Below, piece by piece: positions 34,390 through 46,590 of a stretch of 64,000 nucleotides of DNA. The position numbers and the translations under genes were made by a program. This stretch comes from Delphinapterus leucas (lineage: Eukaryota > Chordata > Mammalia > Artiodactyla > Monodontidae). Location of the stretch: positions 250,037 to 314,036 of the forward strand of contig NW_022098024.1 in NCBI RefSeq assembly GCF_002288925.2. Reading direction: 5' to 3'. The notes under the pieces are model-generated. The model was given only the letters and a program-made list of their open reading frames with translations. It searched no databases and was not told the origin of the DNA. How positions within the stretch are numbered: the stretch's first letter is position 1; each line of letters starts with the position of its first letter.

Positions 34390-34570
34390 TTTAGATACCC
34401 CTCTTACAATGTTCGTACATTTCTGCCTTGAAATTTCCATTCACGTTTTATCTACCTTATTAGGCCAGTGGCTTTCCAAGGGTGGGATATATGCCCAATC
34501 CATTCCTATATATTCTCCAGGCCCCAGCCTTTTGCCTTGCACATAATATAACAAATATTTGAGGAAATAA
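34390..34570 (+). mobile_element. L2 LINE 3' end, weak
   Basis: 'ttctgccttgaaatttccat' and 'gccttttgccttgcacataa' followed by 'aacaaatatttgagg' suggest an L2 3' end, poorly preserved. Confidence 0.4.
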
Positions 34571-36736
34571 TTAAGACCAGGTTACAGTATGAATTGTCAT
34601 CCCAGGGTTGTCTCAATAACTAAATTTTAAGGTGTGATTATGAAGCATCTGGAGAAAAACAGCCTATTTAAGGTAAGGATGGTAGTATCTCTGCACAGAT
34701 TAAAACCAGGGTTTCAAGCTTGATTACTTCCAGAGGTGAGCAGCTTATGTAAATAGGGTAAGTGTAGCAAATGGAGGAAAATAGGTGAACTGTGTATCCT
34801 GTACCCAGTAAAGAGGAGAGAGCTGCTCTCAGATGCAGCCAATTACTGTCATGAGGGATGTGGGCTCAGTGTTGCCAAATGCCTCAATTTTTTCAAGAGG
34901 AGATGGAAACCCAGACTTATGTGAAATTGTCTAATCTTTCAAACACTTGGAGGCTAAGCAAACAGCATCCCTGAATTGGATTCAGTCCTGGGGTTCTGCA
35001 AGCCTGAAACATATGGGAATGACCTCTTAGGTTTCACACACCTTTGGTTTTCTGAATTGTGTGTATCTGTATCTCTCATGTGTGTATTTCATGAGAGAAT
35101 GATGAACTGTATTTATTTGGAGGGTCATTTTTATCCACTGTTATGTACTTATATTTCTCATTGAGAGGACCAGAGGAGGATGGTTATGTGCTGAGCACAG
35201 TATTTGGACTATAATTTCCAGAATGTTTTAAGAGTCTTGGAGGAAAGGTGTAATACAACTCTAAGATAATTGTGTCTTTTTATTGCTTCTTTTTTCACCT
35301 TTAAGATAATCTTGTGAAATGAGTTGGCTAACAGTCTTGCTGTTTATTGAAAAACACAGTCAGGTCATTTTGTGCAGCATAACTGCATTTGTATTTTAAG
35401 GATGCATAAATAGAAAATTCAGACCCAAATCCAAATCCTTTCTTCTGCAGTACAGAAAAATATATCTCCTTTTTCTTCCATCTAATCACTCCTGACATCT
35501 GTGCAGTAAATATGGATTAGATAAGGGCACAAGCACTGAATTTCTTTTGTTGCTTCTCACTCATGAAATAAGATTATTAGTGTGGGTAGGAAAAGAGCTT
35601 TTTCTTTGAACACACAGTTACTTAAGGGTGATATTGAAAATGAAAGAGGTGTGTGTGTGTGTGTGAATTATCCAAGCTCAGAATATGGGGGATGAGGTGA
35701 TGCAGCACTCTTTGGTACAAATGATGGGAAATTCATTGGCCTATTTGCAAAATGCTCGGAAATTCTAGTATCTTGCTGGTGGGGAATTCAGCTCAAAGAG
35801 TTACACTTTATTTGCTAAAGAGAGAATTATTAGGTTAAAAATCTGACTTACTTAACTTGAGGCATAAGAGTGGACTAAGAAAATAAACTAAGAGACAAAT
35901 TAATATCAATATTTATGACTTAATGTGCTAAAATTGTCTGTGGAAAATGCACAGAAAAGCTCCCATTTAAGGCGTGCTCTTATTTGTACAGAAGGGAGAG
36001 AAGTCACACATATGTGGTGTTAGAGTCTGGCTAGTAAACATCACTCTTAGGTAGAGGATAGGAATCAGAGGTAAAGGACAAGTATGTCTTTTTAAACATG
36101 CCTATTTGGATTAAGATGTCTAATGTTCAGTAGAGCAAAATTCAATAAACAAAGTAAATTTAATATATTATTATCCAGAGGTGTTCTTAAACTTTACATC
36201 TTGCTTTGGATTTGGTCTCCATTGGTATTCTTTAAAAACCATTCTTTATCAGTAGTTTAAAGGCAATAATTCAACTAACAGAATTGTAAATTGTATGATA
36301 AAGCTATTGAGTTAACTCTAACTGGTGATCACGCTAAATGTCCTCACTTGTTTCATACACAATTTCACTGATTTTGAAGAAGAGATATATACACATGTAT
36401 GAAATAAATCTATAAATGTTATTTTAAAATTGTCTTTTAAAAGCAGCAAGCATTTTATCTCAATGGTGTTTTGTTACGTCCTCCATTTTAGTAATTTGGG
36501 GAATAGGCACAAAGAAAGAACGAAATCAAGCATTTCAGAGCTGATGGAAACAGAACCCCTCAGATTTCAATGGCCTTCCGTTTACATTGGTCAACACCCA
36601 AGCAGCATTGTTTACTGAATCGTATTCTTATGGAAAGAAAAGCCTATCTTTTCTCCCATGAATATTTTTCACTGAACAGAAGGAGGAGTGGGATGGATGG
36701 GACTATGTCAGTTTCTCTCTGACAAGAGTCCTTGTA
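34571..36736. other. unique sequence with a short (GT)n tract
   Basis: No gene recognised. A (GT)n run of 17 bases is at 35649-35665. The interval 35260-35440 is AT-rich, with a GATA-like ttaagataatcttg word, and could be conserved noncoding DNA. Confidence 0.4.
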
Positions 36737-36752
36737 CAATCCTCAGCGTTTT

Positions 36753-36960
36753 GTGTGTGTGTGTGTGTGTGGTACGCGGGCCTCTCACTGCTGTGGCCTC
36801 TCCCCTTGCGGAGCACAGGCTCCGGACACGCAGGCTCAGCGGCCATGGCTCACGGGCCCAGCCGCTCCGCGGCATGTGGGATCTTCCCGGACCGGGGCAT
36901 GAACCCGTGTCTCCTACATCGGCAGGCAGACTCTCAACCACTGCGCCACCAGGGAAGCCC
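36753..36960 (-). mobile_element. CHR SINE with (GT)n tail and long TSD
   Basis: On minus this CHR SINE starts 'gggcttccctggtggcgcag' and its tail is (AC)n rather than poly(A), seen on + as (GT)n at 36753-36770. TSD caatcctcagcgtttt (36737-36752) and caatcctcagagtttt (36961-36976) agree at 15 of 16 bases. The frames of 77-104 codons here are artefacts. Confidence 0.96.
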
Positions 36961-36976
36961 CAATCCTCAGAGTTTT

Positions 36977-37986
36977 ATAGCTATTATAAAGGGGGAATTT
37001 GAAGCCTGTGGTTTCAGTTCTACATGCCCCTTGCATTCAGACTAGCCTATTGTCTTAAAGATGTAGCTCTGTCTAAAGACACTGACGATAAGGTACACTG
37101 GCTGCAGACCAACAGAAGCCGTTCAGCTTCTGAAGGGCTTGCCCATTGATGCCTAGGTTTTCTGTATTAGATGCCAACAGAAACACACTGGTAGAAATTA
37201 CTGCCTTGGATCTCTGTTAGAGGCTCCTGAATTCAATGATCTATGAAGCATGACTACTTACTTAGTCCCATCCTCACGGCTCCCTTAAACAACCTAGACA
37301 TTTGTTTAGATCTTCCATGAGGAACTGTAGCTCTTAGCTCTCACCTGCTAAGAACTTGTCTGACTCATCCCAAGTAACCGTGCTCCACCCTGATCACATT
37401 GCTGAAACGCCTTTCCCAGGATCAGCACCTCTAGCATAATATTTCTCAAAGTGTCTCACCAAAGTACTCATAAATAAAGAGGAGAGTGAACATATATTTT
37501 AAGATAGGATGGGGGAAGAAAAACAGAAGAAATTGGGAGAATAACATAAAAGGTGATACTAATGATATCTGAAGTTTTATCCCAAAGCCTGATATTTTGA
37601 TAATTGTTGCAATTTATCTTATAAATTCCCATCACAATTCATCATTCCATTCTACAATATACAGTGCCAAACTGTATAAAGCTGTATGTAAATTTAGTAT
37701 TTGACATCATTTTAATAATATATTAATATAGAATACATTAGCATGTAAAATAATATGATTCTTATTGGTTTCTTATAAAATATTTCCCCCAAATATTTGA
37801 GGAAAAATGCTTGCCCAGGATGTTGTGTTAACTTCATCCAGTGGTTTCTCCTTTTATTGAAGATTTCTCCCCAACCTCATATCCATCATTTCCTAGAGGT
37901 ATAAGGGACATGTGATGACAAACATTGTTTTATCAGGTATGCTAGCTAGTTACCCCAAAATTGCCTTAAATATTCACTCAGGGGCC
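36977..37986. other. unique sequence, nothing recognised
   Basis: AT-rich sequence with no recognised repeat or exon. Confidence 0.4.
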
Positions 37987-37998
37987 TGAGAGTTTACA

Positions 37999-38389
37999 GT
38001 TTTTCTTGTTTTTATTTTTTTAAAATTTTTATTGGAGTATAGTTGCTTTACAGTGTTGTGTTAGTTTCTACTGTACAGCAAAGTGAATCAGCTATATGTA
38101 TATATATATCCCCTAATTTTTGGATTTCCTTCCCATTTAGATCACCACAGAGCATCAAGTAGAGTTCCCTGTGCTATACAGTAGGTTCTCATTAGTCATC
38201 TATTTTATACATAGTATCAATAGTGTATATGTATTAATACCAATCTCCCAGTTCATCCCACCCCCCGTCCTTGATATCCATATGTTTGTTCTCTACATCT
38301 GTGTCTCTATTTCTGCTTTGTAAATAAAATCATCTATACCAATTTTTTCAGATTCCACATATATGCATTAATATACAATATTTGTTTTA
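37999..38389 (-). mobile_element. L1 LINE, 3' end with TSD
   Basis: 'tttttattggagtatagttg' through 'caaagtgaatcagctatatg' to 'cagattccacatatatgcat' is an L1 3' UTR on minus. TSD tgagagtttaca is at 37987-37998 and 38390-38401. It is only about 390 bases, and its wording ('gttccctgtgctatacagta') differs from the copies at 13062 and 60640, so it is a different L1 subfamily. Confidence 0.95.
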
Positions 38390-38401
38390 TGAGAGTTTAC
38401 A

Positions 38402-39844
38402 TTTTTAATGCCGTTTTTAGTTTTAATGTAGCACATCGATTTCATCCCTCCTCTCTTTTAGAATGCCTATGAGGAGCAACAAAATCAAGTCACATTTTGG
38501 AGTGTTGTCAAATGTAATTTCCCCAGAATTGGCGGCCAGGTAAAAGATATAAAAGAAGGACCTCAGAAAGGGGTTTTGGAAGTGAGCTACTTTATCTTTT
38601 TATAAACTGCATGGAGGTTAAAATTTCAGGAAAAATAAAAAATAAATCTAAAAAATAATAGGATATAGATAAATCCATATTGATTATTTAGAGTGAAAAT
38701 GCTTTATGGGAGGTAGTAAAATCTTTTAGGATCCTGAGGGAAAAATAGGGGTGTAAAAGCGGAATAAATTACTACAGTTTAATCACTTGGTAAATATCTA
38801 AAATACTATTGCTGGATTTATGGTGTCAGAGAGCAACCTTCTATTAAATATAGAACATGTTGGTGATTCAGTTGTGATGGATTTTAGAGAAATTGTGCAA
38901 GAGCCATTGCTGTCTTCACAGCTTACCTTTAGTATTTCTCTTCATTATTTTCCCCTGCATGTGAGTCCATTTTAAAATGCCCTGTGTTTGTAAAACCATA
39001 AATTCTCATTTGAAGGGAATCTGTCTGATTCTGAAACATCCATTTAAGAGCCTTACTTCCCTGTGCTGCTCACGTTGCTGATGATTTTCATTGAAACTGT
39101 TTATGACTCGAGTTTACTTTTCTCCATTACAGCCAGGGTTGGCCTTTTGGCTTCAACCTTATGGCTGCACTTGACTGCAAAGTGTTTTGAGGTGACGGCT
39201 ATAGTTATAATATTGTAAAAGGTGACAAAAAAAATGGATCTTCAGATATTTAACATTTTCTGGCTTCTACTAGCATTCTGATGGTAAAGCGTTGATCTGA
39301 AGAAGTAGAGAAACTAGGGTAACAAGAGGGTAAGAGGGTCTCTTGTCAAAACTATGCATTTGGTAAAGTGAGACATCGGTTGCAACAAGGGAAGTACCAC
39401 ATTTCCATTATCCTTGTCACCAAAACACTTTGCCAAGGTCGCTCTTTCCTGAGCAATTCTGACATTTTGAAAACCTTTTCTTAACCTTCTTATCAAAATG
39501 TATGTGGCCTTTGTCCCATTTTTTATTATTTGACTAGGAAATGGTGACATAGATTAAACCTCACTGAATAATAAGTAATTAATCATAGTTTTAAGTATGT
39601 TTTATATTTACTACACATATTCAGGTATTTATATTAAAATACCAAGTATAAGGAAGTACAAAATGTTAACAACATAATATACAGAGACAGTAATATTCAG
39701 TTACGACATAACAGCTTCCTCATACTCATTTTAAAGTAATTTTCTCATTTTCAGTAAACTTTACATTTTTCTCATATATATTTCCTTTGCCAAATGACCT
39801 TCTATCAGATTGAACCACATGAAATTGCTGATATCTGAGTGCAC
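38402..39844. other. unique sequence, possible conserved part
   Basis: No gene recognised. The part 39020-39230 is repeat-free and looks conserved in style. It contains a splice-acceptor-like 'ttttctccattacag' near 39119-39133, but the following frame shows no known protein. Confidence 0.35.
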
Positions 39845-40235
39845 TAGTTAGGCTTAAACTGAGAAAGAGAACCTGTAGTGACATAAATTAAGAAGTTTAT
39901 TGCAAAAAAAATTGGCTTATGTGATTGCAGGGACTGGCTAGGAAAATTCCAAATCATAGGACGGGCAACCAGGAAAGGCAGGCTGGAACTCTCAACCATG
40001 CTACAGCTGCTGTCCGCAGGTGAAATTTCTTTATCGGTGAAGCCTCAGCCCTCTGGTAAAGACTTTTAACTGACTGAATGAAGCCCATCCTGAATATCTA
40101 GGATAATCTCCCAAGTCAACCAATTATGGACTTATTCACATATACCTAATGTCTTCAAGCAACGCCCACATGAGTGTTCGGATTATGGGGTAGGGGTGGT
40201 GGCTGTCGCCTAGCCAACTTGACACATCAAAGGAC
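39845..40235. repeat. old interspersed repeat, family not named
   Basis: 'agaagtttattgcaaaaaaa', 'cctctggtaaagacttttaa', 'gataatctcccaagtcaacc' and 'ctagccaacttgacacatca' read like a dispersed mammalian repeat. Related wording occurs at 9325. I cannot name the family or strand safely. Confidence 0.5.
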
Positions 40236-41849
40236 CACAACATGGACCTGTTCTGTTCTGACTATGAGAAAAGGCAGTGGAATGTGGTTTGACCTCATAG
40301 TTGAGCACAGCTTCCAAGATTCTTCCTATATCTAGATGATTTACCTATTTTAGGACTTCAGAAAATTGTTCTGAAATTACCTTGGACTCATCAGTGGGAA
40401 GACATTCAGTGCCTTCTTAGAGTTTTCCAAGCTCCCCTGAATCATATTAGAATGTTGCTCTTGTCGTTGTTATTCCACGTGGAACCCCTTTTATTATTTG
40501 AAGGTCTGCCTTTATTCTTTTCTTCCAGAAATGGCTGGCTTCATTAATTGGACTTATTTTTTTCTATGTTATTCACAAAAAATAATAGAACAGTATCTGT
40601 TAAATACCTTACAGAAAATCCAGAGAATTTTTTTCTATAGGATTTCTTTGCCCCTCAGCCTAGGAACACAACAATAAACAAAGCGATAGTTTCAATTATT
40701 TTCTAATCTTGAGCTAAACAGGCATCATATTCTGTTCACATACACAGAAGAACCCAAGATTCTTTTCCTTTTTAAGTAAGCAATATGCTGCCTTGACAGT
40801 ACTCACAAAAACAAACCACAAAGCAAATCCTTGTCCTAAGTTACCAGAGTCAGCCTTCCCACAACAGAGCTACAAGCTGTTTCTTAAAGGAGGGTGGGGA
40901 GTAGAGTGTTGTATGTTGCTCTTTGCACTGTCCCTAGAAACTCTGAAGAGCTACCTGTGCTCTTTGTATTAAACAAACCAAGGTAGTAGATTAGCCAAGG
41001 AGAGCTTGGTGAATGTGTCAGTATAGTCAGTGAAAACTAGCAGTCTTAAACTTCAAAATCTTAAAACAGATGTTAGAAAAATGTCAACCGTGTAAGCAAT
41101 TGATTGCCGGGATAGAGTTTTGCCTTATACACTTGAGTCAGTATGTGTTCAGTATCATCGAAGTTATGAAATTTTCAGACCAAATCTGCATTATTTATGG
41201 CAAAGGACACACCTGTATTCTTTTTTTTTCTGCCATGTTCCGTGATAATTCCAATCCCCTTGTACTCTGAGTCAATAGAGACCTTAATGGCTTTCAGTCA
41301 CCAATTCTCACTGCAGCAAGTGGGGGGAAAAAGTAGTATCGGTGGCTAGAAAGACAAAGAGGAGTCAATTTTTCTTTGCTTTCTTTCCTTTGGATTTTGG
41401 GGCACTTAAAACCACCATGTCATGATGGAACCCATGTGAATCTAGCTGAAGATCTTGAGCTGTGTTACTGAGGTGAAAGATCTAGCAGCAGGGCGAAGAG
41501 ATGAAGTTTATTGGACCTTTAGCATTTGCGGATCCCAGTAGCTGCTTCAGAACAAGGGGTTCCCCACAGGGGCAGGAGACAAACGTATGACTTGACCATC
41601 CTAGGGCTCAAGATGATGTGACACTCTTTGCCATCCTACTGTTTCTGTGGTAGTCTGTGGTGAACTTTACCTTCCCTAAGATGTGGACGGTTTCTCTTCA
41701 GAAACGAGCAGAGACAGCAGGCTAAAGGAAAACCATTTTGCTTTAAGGGACGACCCCAGAACCATGGATCAGTGGCTTTCAATACTAGTAATACTATTTA
41801 ACAAAACTTACTATCAAGTTTATTGATTTTTTGAATCTACTATGGGCCA
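40236..41849. other. unique sequence, no gene recognised
   Basis: No repeat or exon recognised. Frames up to 66 codons only. Confidence 0.4.
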
Positions 41850-42005
41850 GCACCCTATGAGAAGCCTGCTACTATTACCTGCTTTCTCCACATAAAGAAA
41901 CTAAGGCTCAAGGAGGTTAAGTAATTTGCCCAAAGCTATGAGCTATTAGGTGATGTATGGAGGATTTGGACTCAGGTCTAACTCTGGCTATGTTCTCCAT
42001 ACTAT
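41850..42005 (-). mobile_element. MIR SINE
   Basis: 'cacataaagaaactaaggct', 'aaggaggttaagtaatttgc', 'ccaaagctatgagctattag' and 'tttggactcaggtctaactc' are the reversed MIR core. Confidence 0.85.
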
Positions 42006-42059
42006 GTTGCATGACACAAAGTGAAAGTGACTCCTCCAAACCACCCTACCCTCAAAAGC

Positions 42060-42275
42060 CCTCTTTATTCCAGCTATGAGAATTCTTTTAGTTCCCTTAG
42101 TGTATCTTATTCTGTCTTGTACATTCTGCCATCTCTGTGTGTCTCCGGCCTTGTTGAAGTGGTGAACTTCCACCAGCTCTGTGCTTCTGAGAGGCACAGG
42201 ACTTCATCTTCTATGTTAAACTCCGGGGCTTAGCAGAATTCCTAGTACCTAGTAGATACTCAGGAATGTTAGTCA
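42060..42275 (+). mobile_element. L2 LINE 3' end, degraded
   Basis: 'ggcttagcagaattcctagt' followed by 'acctagtagatactcaggaa' is an L2-type tail. The preceding part ('cttattctgtcttgtacatt') fits the L2 3' UTR loosely. Confidence 0.55.
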
Positions 42276-43999
42276 AATGGCCAGCAAAACCATGACCAAA
42301 TCCTTCATTTATCTGATATGGGCTTTCTTCCTTGAGAATATTATATGTATATATTATACACATATTTTAATTTATTATGTACACACACATCTATATCTAT
42401 TTTCTCAGTGTTGTTTTATTCTCTGTTTGTTTTGGTCTTTTAGTGACTTTTGCTCACTGCATAAAAGGAAATTAGATGAATATACAAATTAGTTTTTTAA
42501 TGATGCTGAACCACAGAGCAGAGGATTTACCAAGGACTTCTCTTGCCTTTTCTATTTCAATTCCTAGCAGAGGCTTTTGTGCTCTTATCTTGGCTGCTGT
42601 ATTTTCCTCTTAACCCCTGACCTTTCCCCTTTCTTGAAGCTGCCATTTCTAATCCAGCATGAAGATATACAACCCTGATGAATTGGTGTGTCAAATCAGT
42701 CATCATCACACTGTATAAACTTGGTTACCATTTATTAATCATTTCCTCTCTCCAGTCAAAGGTACCTATGCTGCCACATTTGCTGCCACTTCTGGTGAGC
42801 CAGTGAAATCCTGGGCAGGGCTCTGTGGAACCTTGGAACATTTGTTCATGGTCTTTAGCCGAAACTCTCAGTGGATTAATACTGTACCAGGAAACATCAG
42901 AGAGCAACAGCTATTATATCTTACCCCTTCCTCCTAACAGACTGCCTTGTTTCACGTTCTTCTTGCCATTGACCTGATTAGGAACTGTTCTTGGAGCAGA
43001 AGATAATCTTCATGAAATTTCATGATAATTGAGAAAAAGTCTATAAATACACAAATAAGATGAAAATATATAACATAGATGAAACAAGTTAACTTAAAAC
43101 TTTCATTGATTTAATGATACTTATGAACAGCATTAAGACTTTTTCCTATTAGTTGACAAAACACTTTCATGCAATCTGGCATTTTTTGGCAGAATTCAGG
43201 GAGTGTTCAGGTTTTAGATGTGCAATTACCGTACTGAAAAGCAAGGAGCAACATCTGGCGTGAGGAAAGGGGCAATGGTGAACAGAAATAGAAGCTCATT
43301 TATTTCCAAGCTGAAAGGTGGTAAAAGGAAAAGTACAACATTCACACCTGGGTGTGCAAATCAATATCTATTACATTCCATTCAAAATTGGCAGCCCCTA
43401 TTATAAGGCTACTATGAGTATAAGATAACAACTCTGCTTATCTTTTGGTGACAGCTGTATGATAGAGCACCTAGTATCTAGGGTACAGTGAGGCACTTTT
43501 AACAAGATTTAACTATATATGTTTTGAGTCAACTAATAAAATACAATTTCATATCATCCAATCATCATTTCTGCTGCTGACAGAATACCTTTTGCCTTGG
43601 GAAACACATTGCTAGAATCCACTGCTGGCCTTGTGTTTAGGGACCAGTGATTGAATTGGGCTTGTAATACAGGTTACTATAAATTACAGATAACTAGATA
43701 AAGGTGTAAGTAATGATATTCATTTGGGACATGCATTGCTAAAGGTTGGGGGCCTCTGCTGGGAAAACGAACTGCCAGACCGCTTGTCTGGTTTTATTAA
43801 AAAGTAGTTGTCAAACTAAAATAACAGACACATTCTGTCATTACACTAAATTATTGAAATACTTTTAAGTTCCCTGAATATTCCAGTTCTTTCTTTGCTG
43901 CTGAACATCTTCACACGCTTTCTACCTTTTGGGACCGTTCCCCATGCCCCCAGTTGGTCTTCCGTGACACTCTCCCCCATATTTATGGTTACACATTTT
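42276..43999. other. unique sequence, no gene recognised
   Basis: No repeat family or exon recognised. Possible conserved noncoding DNA near 43790-43890, which is AT-rich with repeated ATTA-type sites. Confidence 0.4.
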
Positions 44000-44210
44000 A
44001 CTTGACTAATTCCTACTCATCTTTCAATTCTCACTGCAGGTCACCACATTTAAGTGATGTAATTATTTGTTCACTTCTCTATAGTTCCCATTAATGGGAA
44101 ATATATGAATGTAGGGATAGTGTATGTCATGTATTACTGTATCCTAGCATCAGACACAGGTCTGGTACACAACAGATGTTCAATGACTCCTTTTTGAATG
44201 CATGGATAGA
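44000..44210 (+). mobile_element. L2 LINE 3' end
   Basis: 'ctcatctttcaattctcact', 'ttatttgttcacttctctat', 'tgtatcctagcatcagacac' and 'acacaacagatgttcaatga' follow the L2 3' end. Confidence 0.75.
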
Positions 44211-44394
44211 TGAAATCATGAATGAGTGAACAAAATAAGTAGATAAATCCTTCCAGCAGTTAAAGAATTCATTTTAAACCCTTTGCACTTAAAACTGCTA
44301 AGTGTTTGTTTTAAATATTTGCTTGATACAGTCGAAGAGTCATAATTTAGAAAACCTCATATCCCTGTTCATGTTAGCAATAATCATGATTTAT

Positions 44395-44815
44395 TGTTCT
44401 GACTTTAGGCTGTCCCCCATGACCCCTCCTAGAGATAACTACACAGTTATAGCCACCACACAGCATGGAATGGACTTCCACCCCAAATTTGGCTTGGATA
44501 TCAAGGCTGATGACACCGCACACACCCCAAGGGAGTATGCAAATATTTATTACTAACATAATGAGGCTTTCTGGGGAGGCCAGGGTGGCTCCCAAGAATG
44601 TCTGAAGTGGCTTGAGGTTTTTATGGTGTTTAAGGGGTAGGGCAGGAGTGAGGGTTCCTGTGTATTGCCAGAGGCTTGTGTGATTTGAACTTCCTGCCAG
44701 GGTCAAATGAGAGAGCACCCAGGCTTTCTTATCAGCTTGCACAGATATGGGGCAGAAAGGAAAGAGGAAGGGATGAGGCTCAAAAGCTGTCATAAGTCAA
44801 ACATCAAAAAATGGA
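44395..44815 (-). mobile_element. probable solo LTR, minus strand
   Basis: Read on minus, the block carries a TATA-like 'cataaaaacctcaag' (about 44612-44626) and a polyadenylation-type AATAAA (44546-44551), spaced as in a retroviral LTR. It directly abuts an MLT1 LTR on +. A 139-codon frame on minus (44374-44793) shows no known domain and is taken as incidental. The family is not identified, and no internal retroviral genes are present. Confidence 0.45.
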
Positions 44816-44819
44816 GGCA

Positions 44820-45378
44820 GACTCTTTATATACACACATCCCTGTATAATCCCATCCACTTGAGTGGAGGTGGGATTTGACTTATTTCTACCAATAGAAT
44901 ATGACAAAGGCAATGGATGGTCTCCTTTAAAATCGCTCCAGTGATTATGTTACACTGAATAAGACTTCATCATAGTGCATTGCATAGAGGCTTGGTGAAG
45001 TGGGTGACCAGGTTGGAGAAGCCCACATGACAAAGAATTATTGGTGGCCTCTCAGAACTGCAGGTGGCCTTCACAACCTAAGGGTGGCCTCCAGCCCACA
45101 GCCAACAAGAAGCCAGGTACTGAATCCTCTGGCCACAAAGAAATGAATTCTGTCAGCAACCTGAATGAGTGCAAAGATGGATTCTTCCTTAGTCAAGCCT
45201 TCAGATGAGAACATAGACCAAACCAAACCTTGATTACAGCTTCGGGACACTGAGCAGAGGACTCAGCTAAGCCGTGCCGAGACTCATGACCCAAAAAACT
45301 GTGAGAGAATAAAGGTGTGTGTTGCTCTAAGCTGCTGCGTCTGTGGTAATTTACTATGTAGCAAGAGCAAACTAACAC
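44820..45378 (+). mobile_element. MLT1 LTR (ERVL-MaLR)
   Basis: The 3' half is clear: 'agaaatgaattctgtcagca', 'aagatggattcttccttagt', 'gagcagaggactcagctaag', 'gagagaataaaggtgtgtgt' and the terminal 'gtggtaatttactatgtagc' before 'actaacac'. The 5' half ('atttctaccaatagaatatg') is also MLT1-like. It is an old noncoding LTR with no internal region seen. Confidence 0.88.
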
Positions 45379-45594
45379 GCGCTCCAGCCAAATAATATGT
45401 CACAGTTTTCTCTAGAACTGCCTTTCCAACTGCTATACAACTATCATGAATTCTTTCTAGCTAGTTTACTTTTCAGAATCACTCAACTATTCCACCACCA
45501 TGGTGGTCTGGTATATCAGGTGATTTTTTTAGACTTTTCCAAGCCTTAAAGGCTGACCCAAAATCATGCAGCAGGGTAAATGACACCTTAATAA

Positions 45595-45790
45595 TGCCTC
45601 ATAATTATTGAGAGCTTTTGATGGCCATTACTTCCCAGAATATCTTTAATCAATTACCCCATTTAATCTTCACAATAAAACTATGAGATGTGTAACATTA
45701 TTTCCCCCATTGTACAGATAGGGAAATAGAGATTCACAGACTTTGAGGTACCTGTGAGACATAACCCAGCCCAACCTCAGGTCCAGAATT
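45595..45790 (-). mobile_element. MIR SINE
   Basis: 'catttaatcttcacaataaa', 'tttcccccattgtacagata', 'gggaaatagagattcacaga' and 'ggtccagaattcaagcctag' are the reversed MIR order. Confidence 0.85.
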
Positions 45791-46379
45791 CAAGCCTAGA
45801 GCTGTGCTTAGCACAAACACCAATTTCCTTCTGTGGAAAGGAAGGCTCTGGCAAATTGTATCTCCTGGTGACACTGCAACTTTAAAATATACCTTTTTTA
45901 AAATCTTTTATTTTCCAGAACCAGTTATAATTGTAATAAATCAGGGCTTCCCACACTCAAAAGAATCCACTGCCATGAATAAAGCACAAAAAACCAAGAG
46001 TAGGACTTCTGAGTCATTACTTAGGAAAAATCTACAGATGTGTCCATCTGCTTACTTTTTACCCAATGACCTATTCTCATGACATTAGGAAATACAACGT
46101 CCTGTTCAAAGAAAAGTGTGAAGCAGAAAAAAGCACAACACATTTTTTATAAGAATTATTAAAGGAAACCAGCTGGAACCAGAAAATCTGGATGCAGATT
46201 AATTTTTTTCAAGTTATGCCTAATGCTAACTTATGCCTGGGCTGGAGGTCTATTTGTTAGGTAGCATTAATTCAGAAGGTAATCTAGACCTCCTTTTGAG
46301 TCTCTGGGAAGCAGTATATCTCTTTGTTTACCCCTTGTGTAATGAATTCAGGCTTTAATTGTACTAAATAAGGGGTGGA
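45791..46379. other. unique sequence, nothing recognised
   Basis: No gene or repeat recognised. A 92-codon frame at 45804-46082 lacks known features. Confidence 0.4.
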
Positions 46380-46590
46380 GAATTTAAAAATAAAAAGGTT
46401 TCAGTGGTTCCGGGAACACGCATTTATTACTGTGATAAAAGAGCCGTCTCTCCCAGTCTCCATTTGCTGCATTGTTTCATTGTTTTGCATCTCCAGTAAA
46501 TCACAGAGGCTGGGATCTTGTCCCCTGGCTGAGAACAGTGCCTAAAATGGATGCTATAGGTTGCCTAATAAAGCTTTCAGCTTAGGGCTT
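46380..46590. promoter_or_regulatory. candidate conserved noncoding element with SOX/POU-like site
   Basis: This block shows no repeat signature. At about 46477-46490 it reads cattgttttgcatc, a SOX-type CATTGT next to a POU-type TTTGCAT. It also holds 'cgcatttattactgtgataa' and 'ttgcctaataaagctttca'. The close SOX-POU pair suggests an enhancer, but this is inference from motifs. Confidence 0.3.

Noticed and set aside
39119..39133. A 3' splice site starting a coding exon.
   Set aside because: The downstream frame shows no conserved protein and no matching donor was evident. It is kept only as a weak finding.
44374..44793. 139-codon minus frame.
   Set aside because: It covers an LTR-like block including its TATA-like and AATAAA words, so coding is unlikely.
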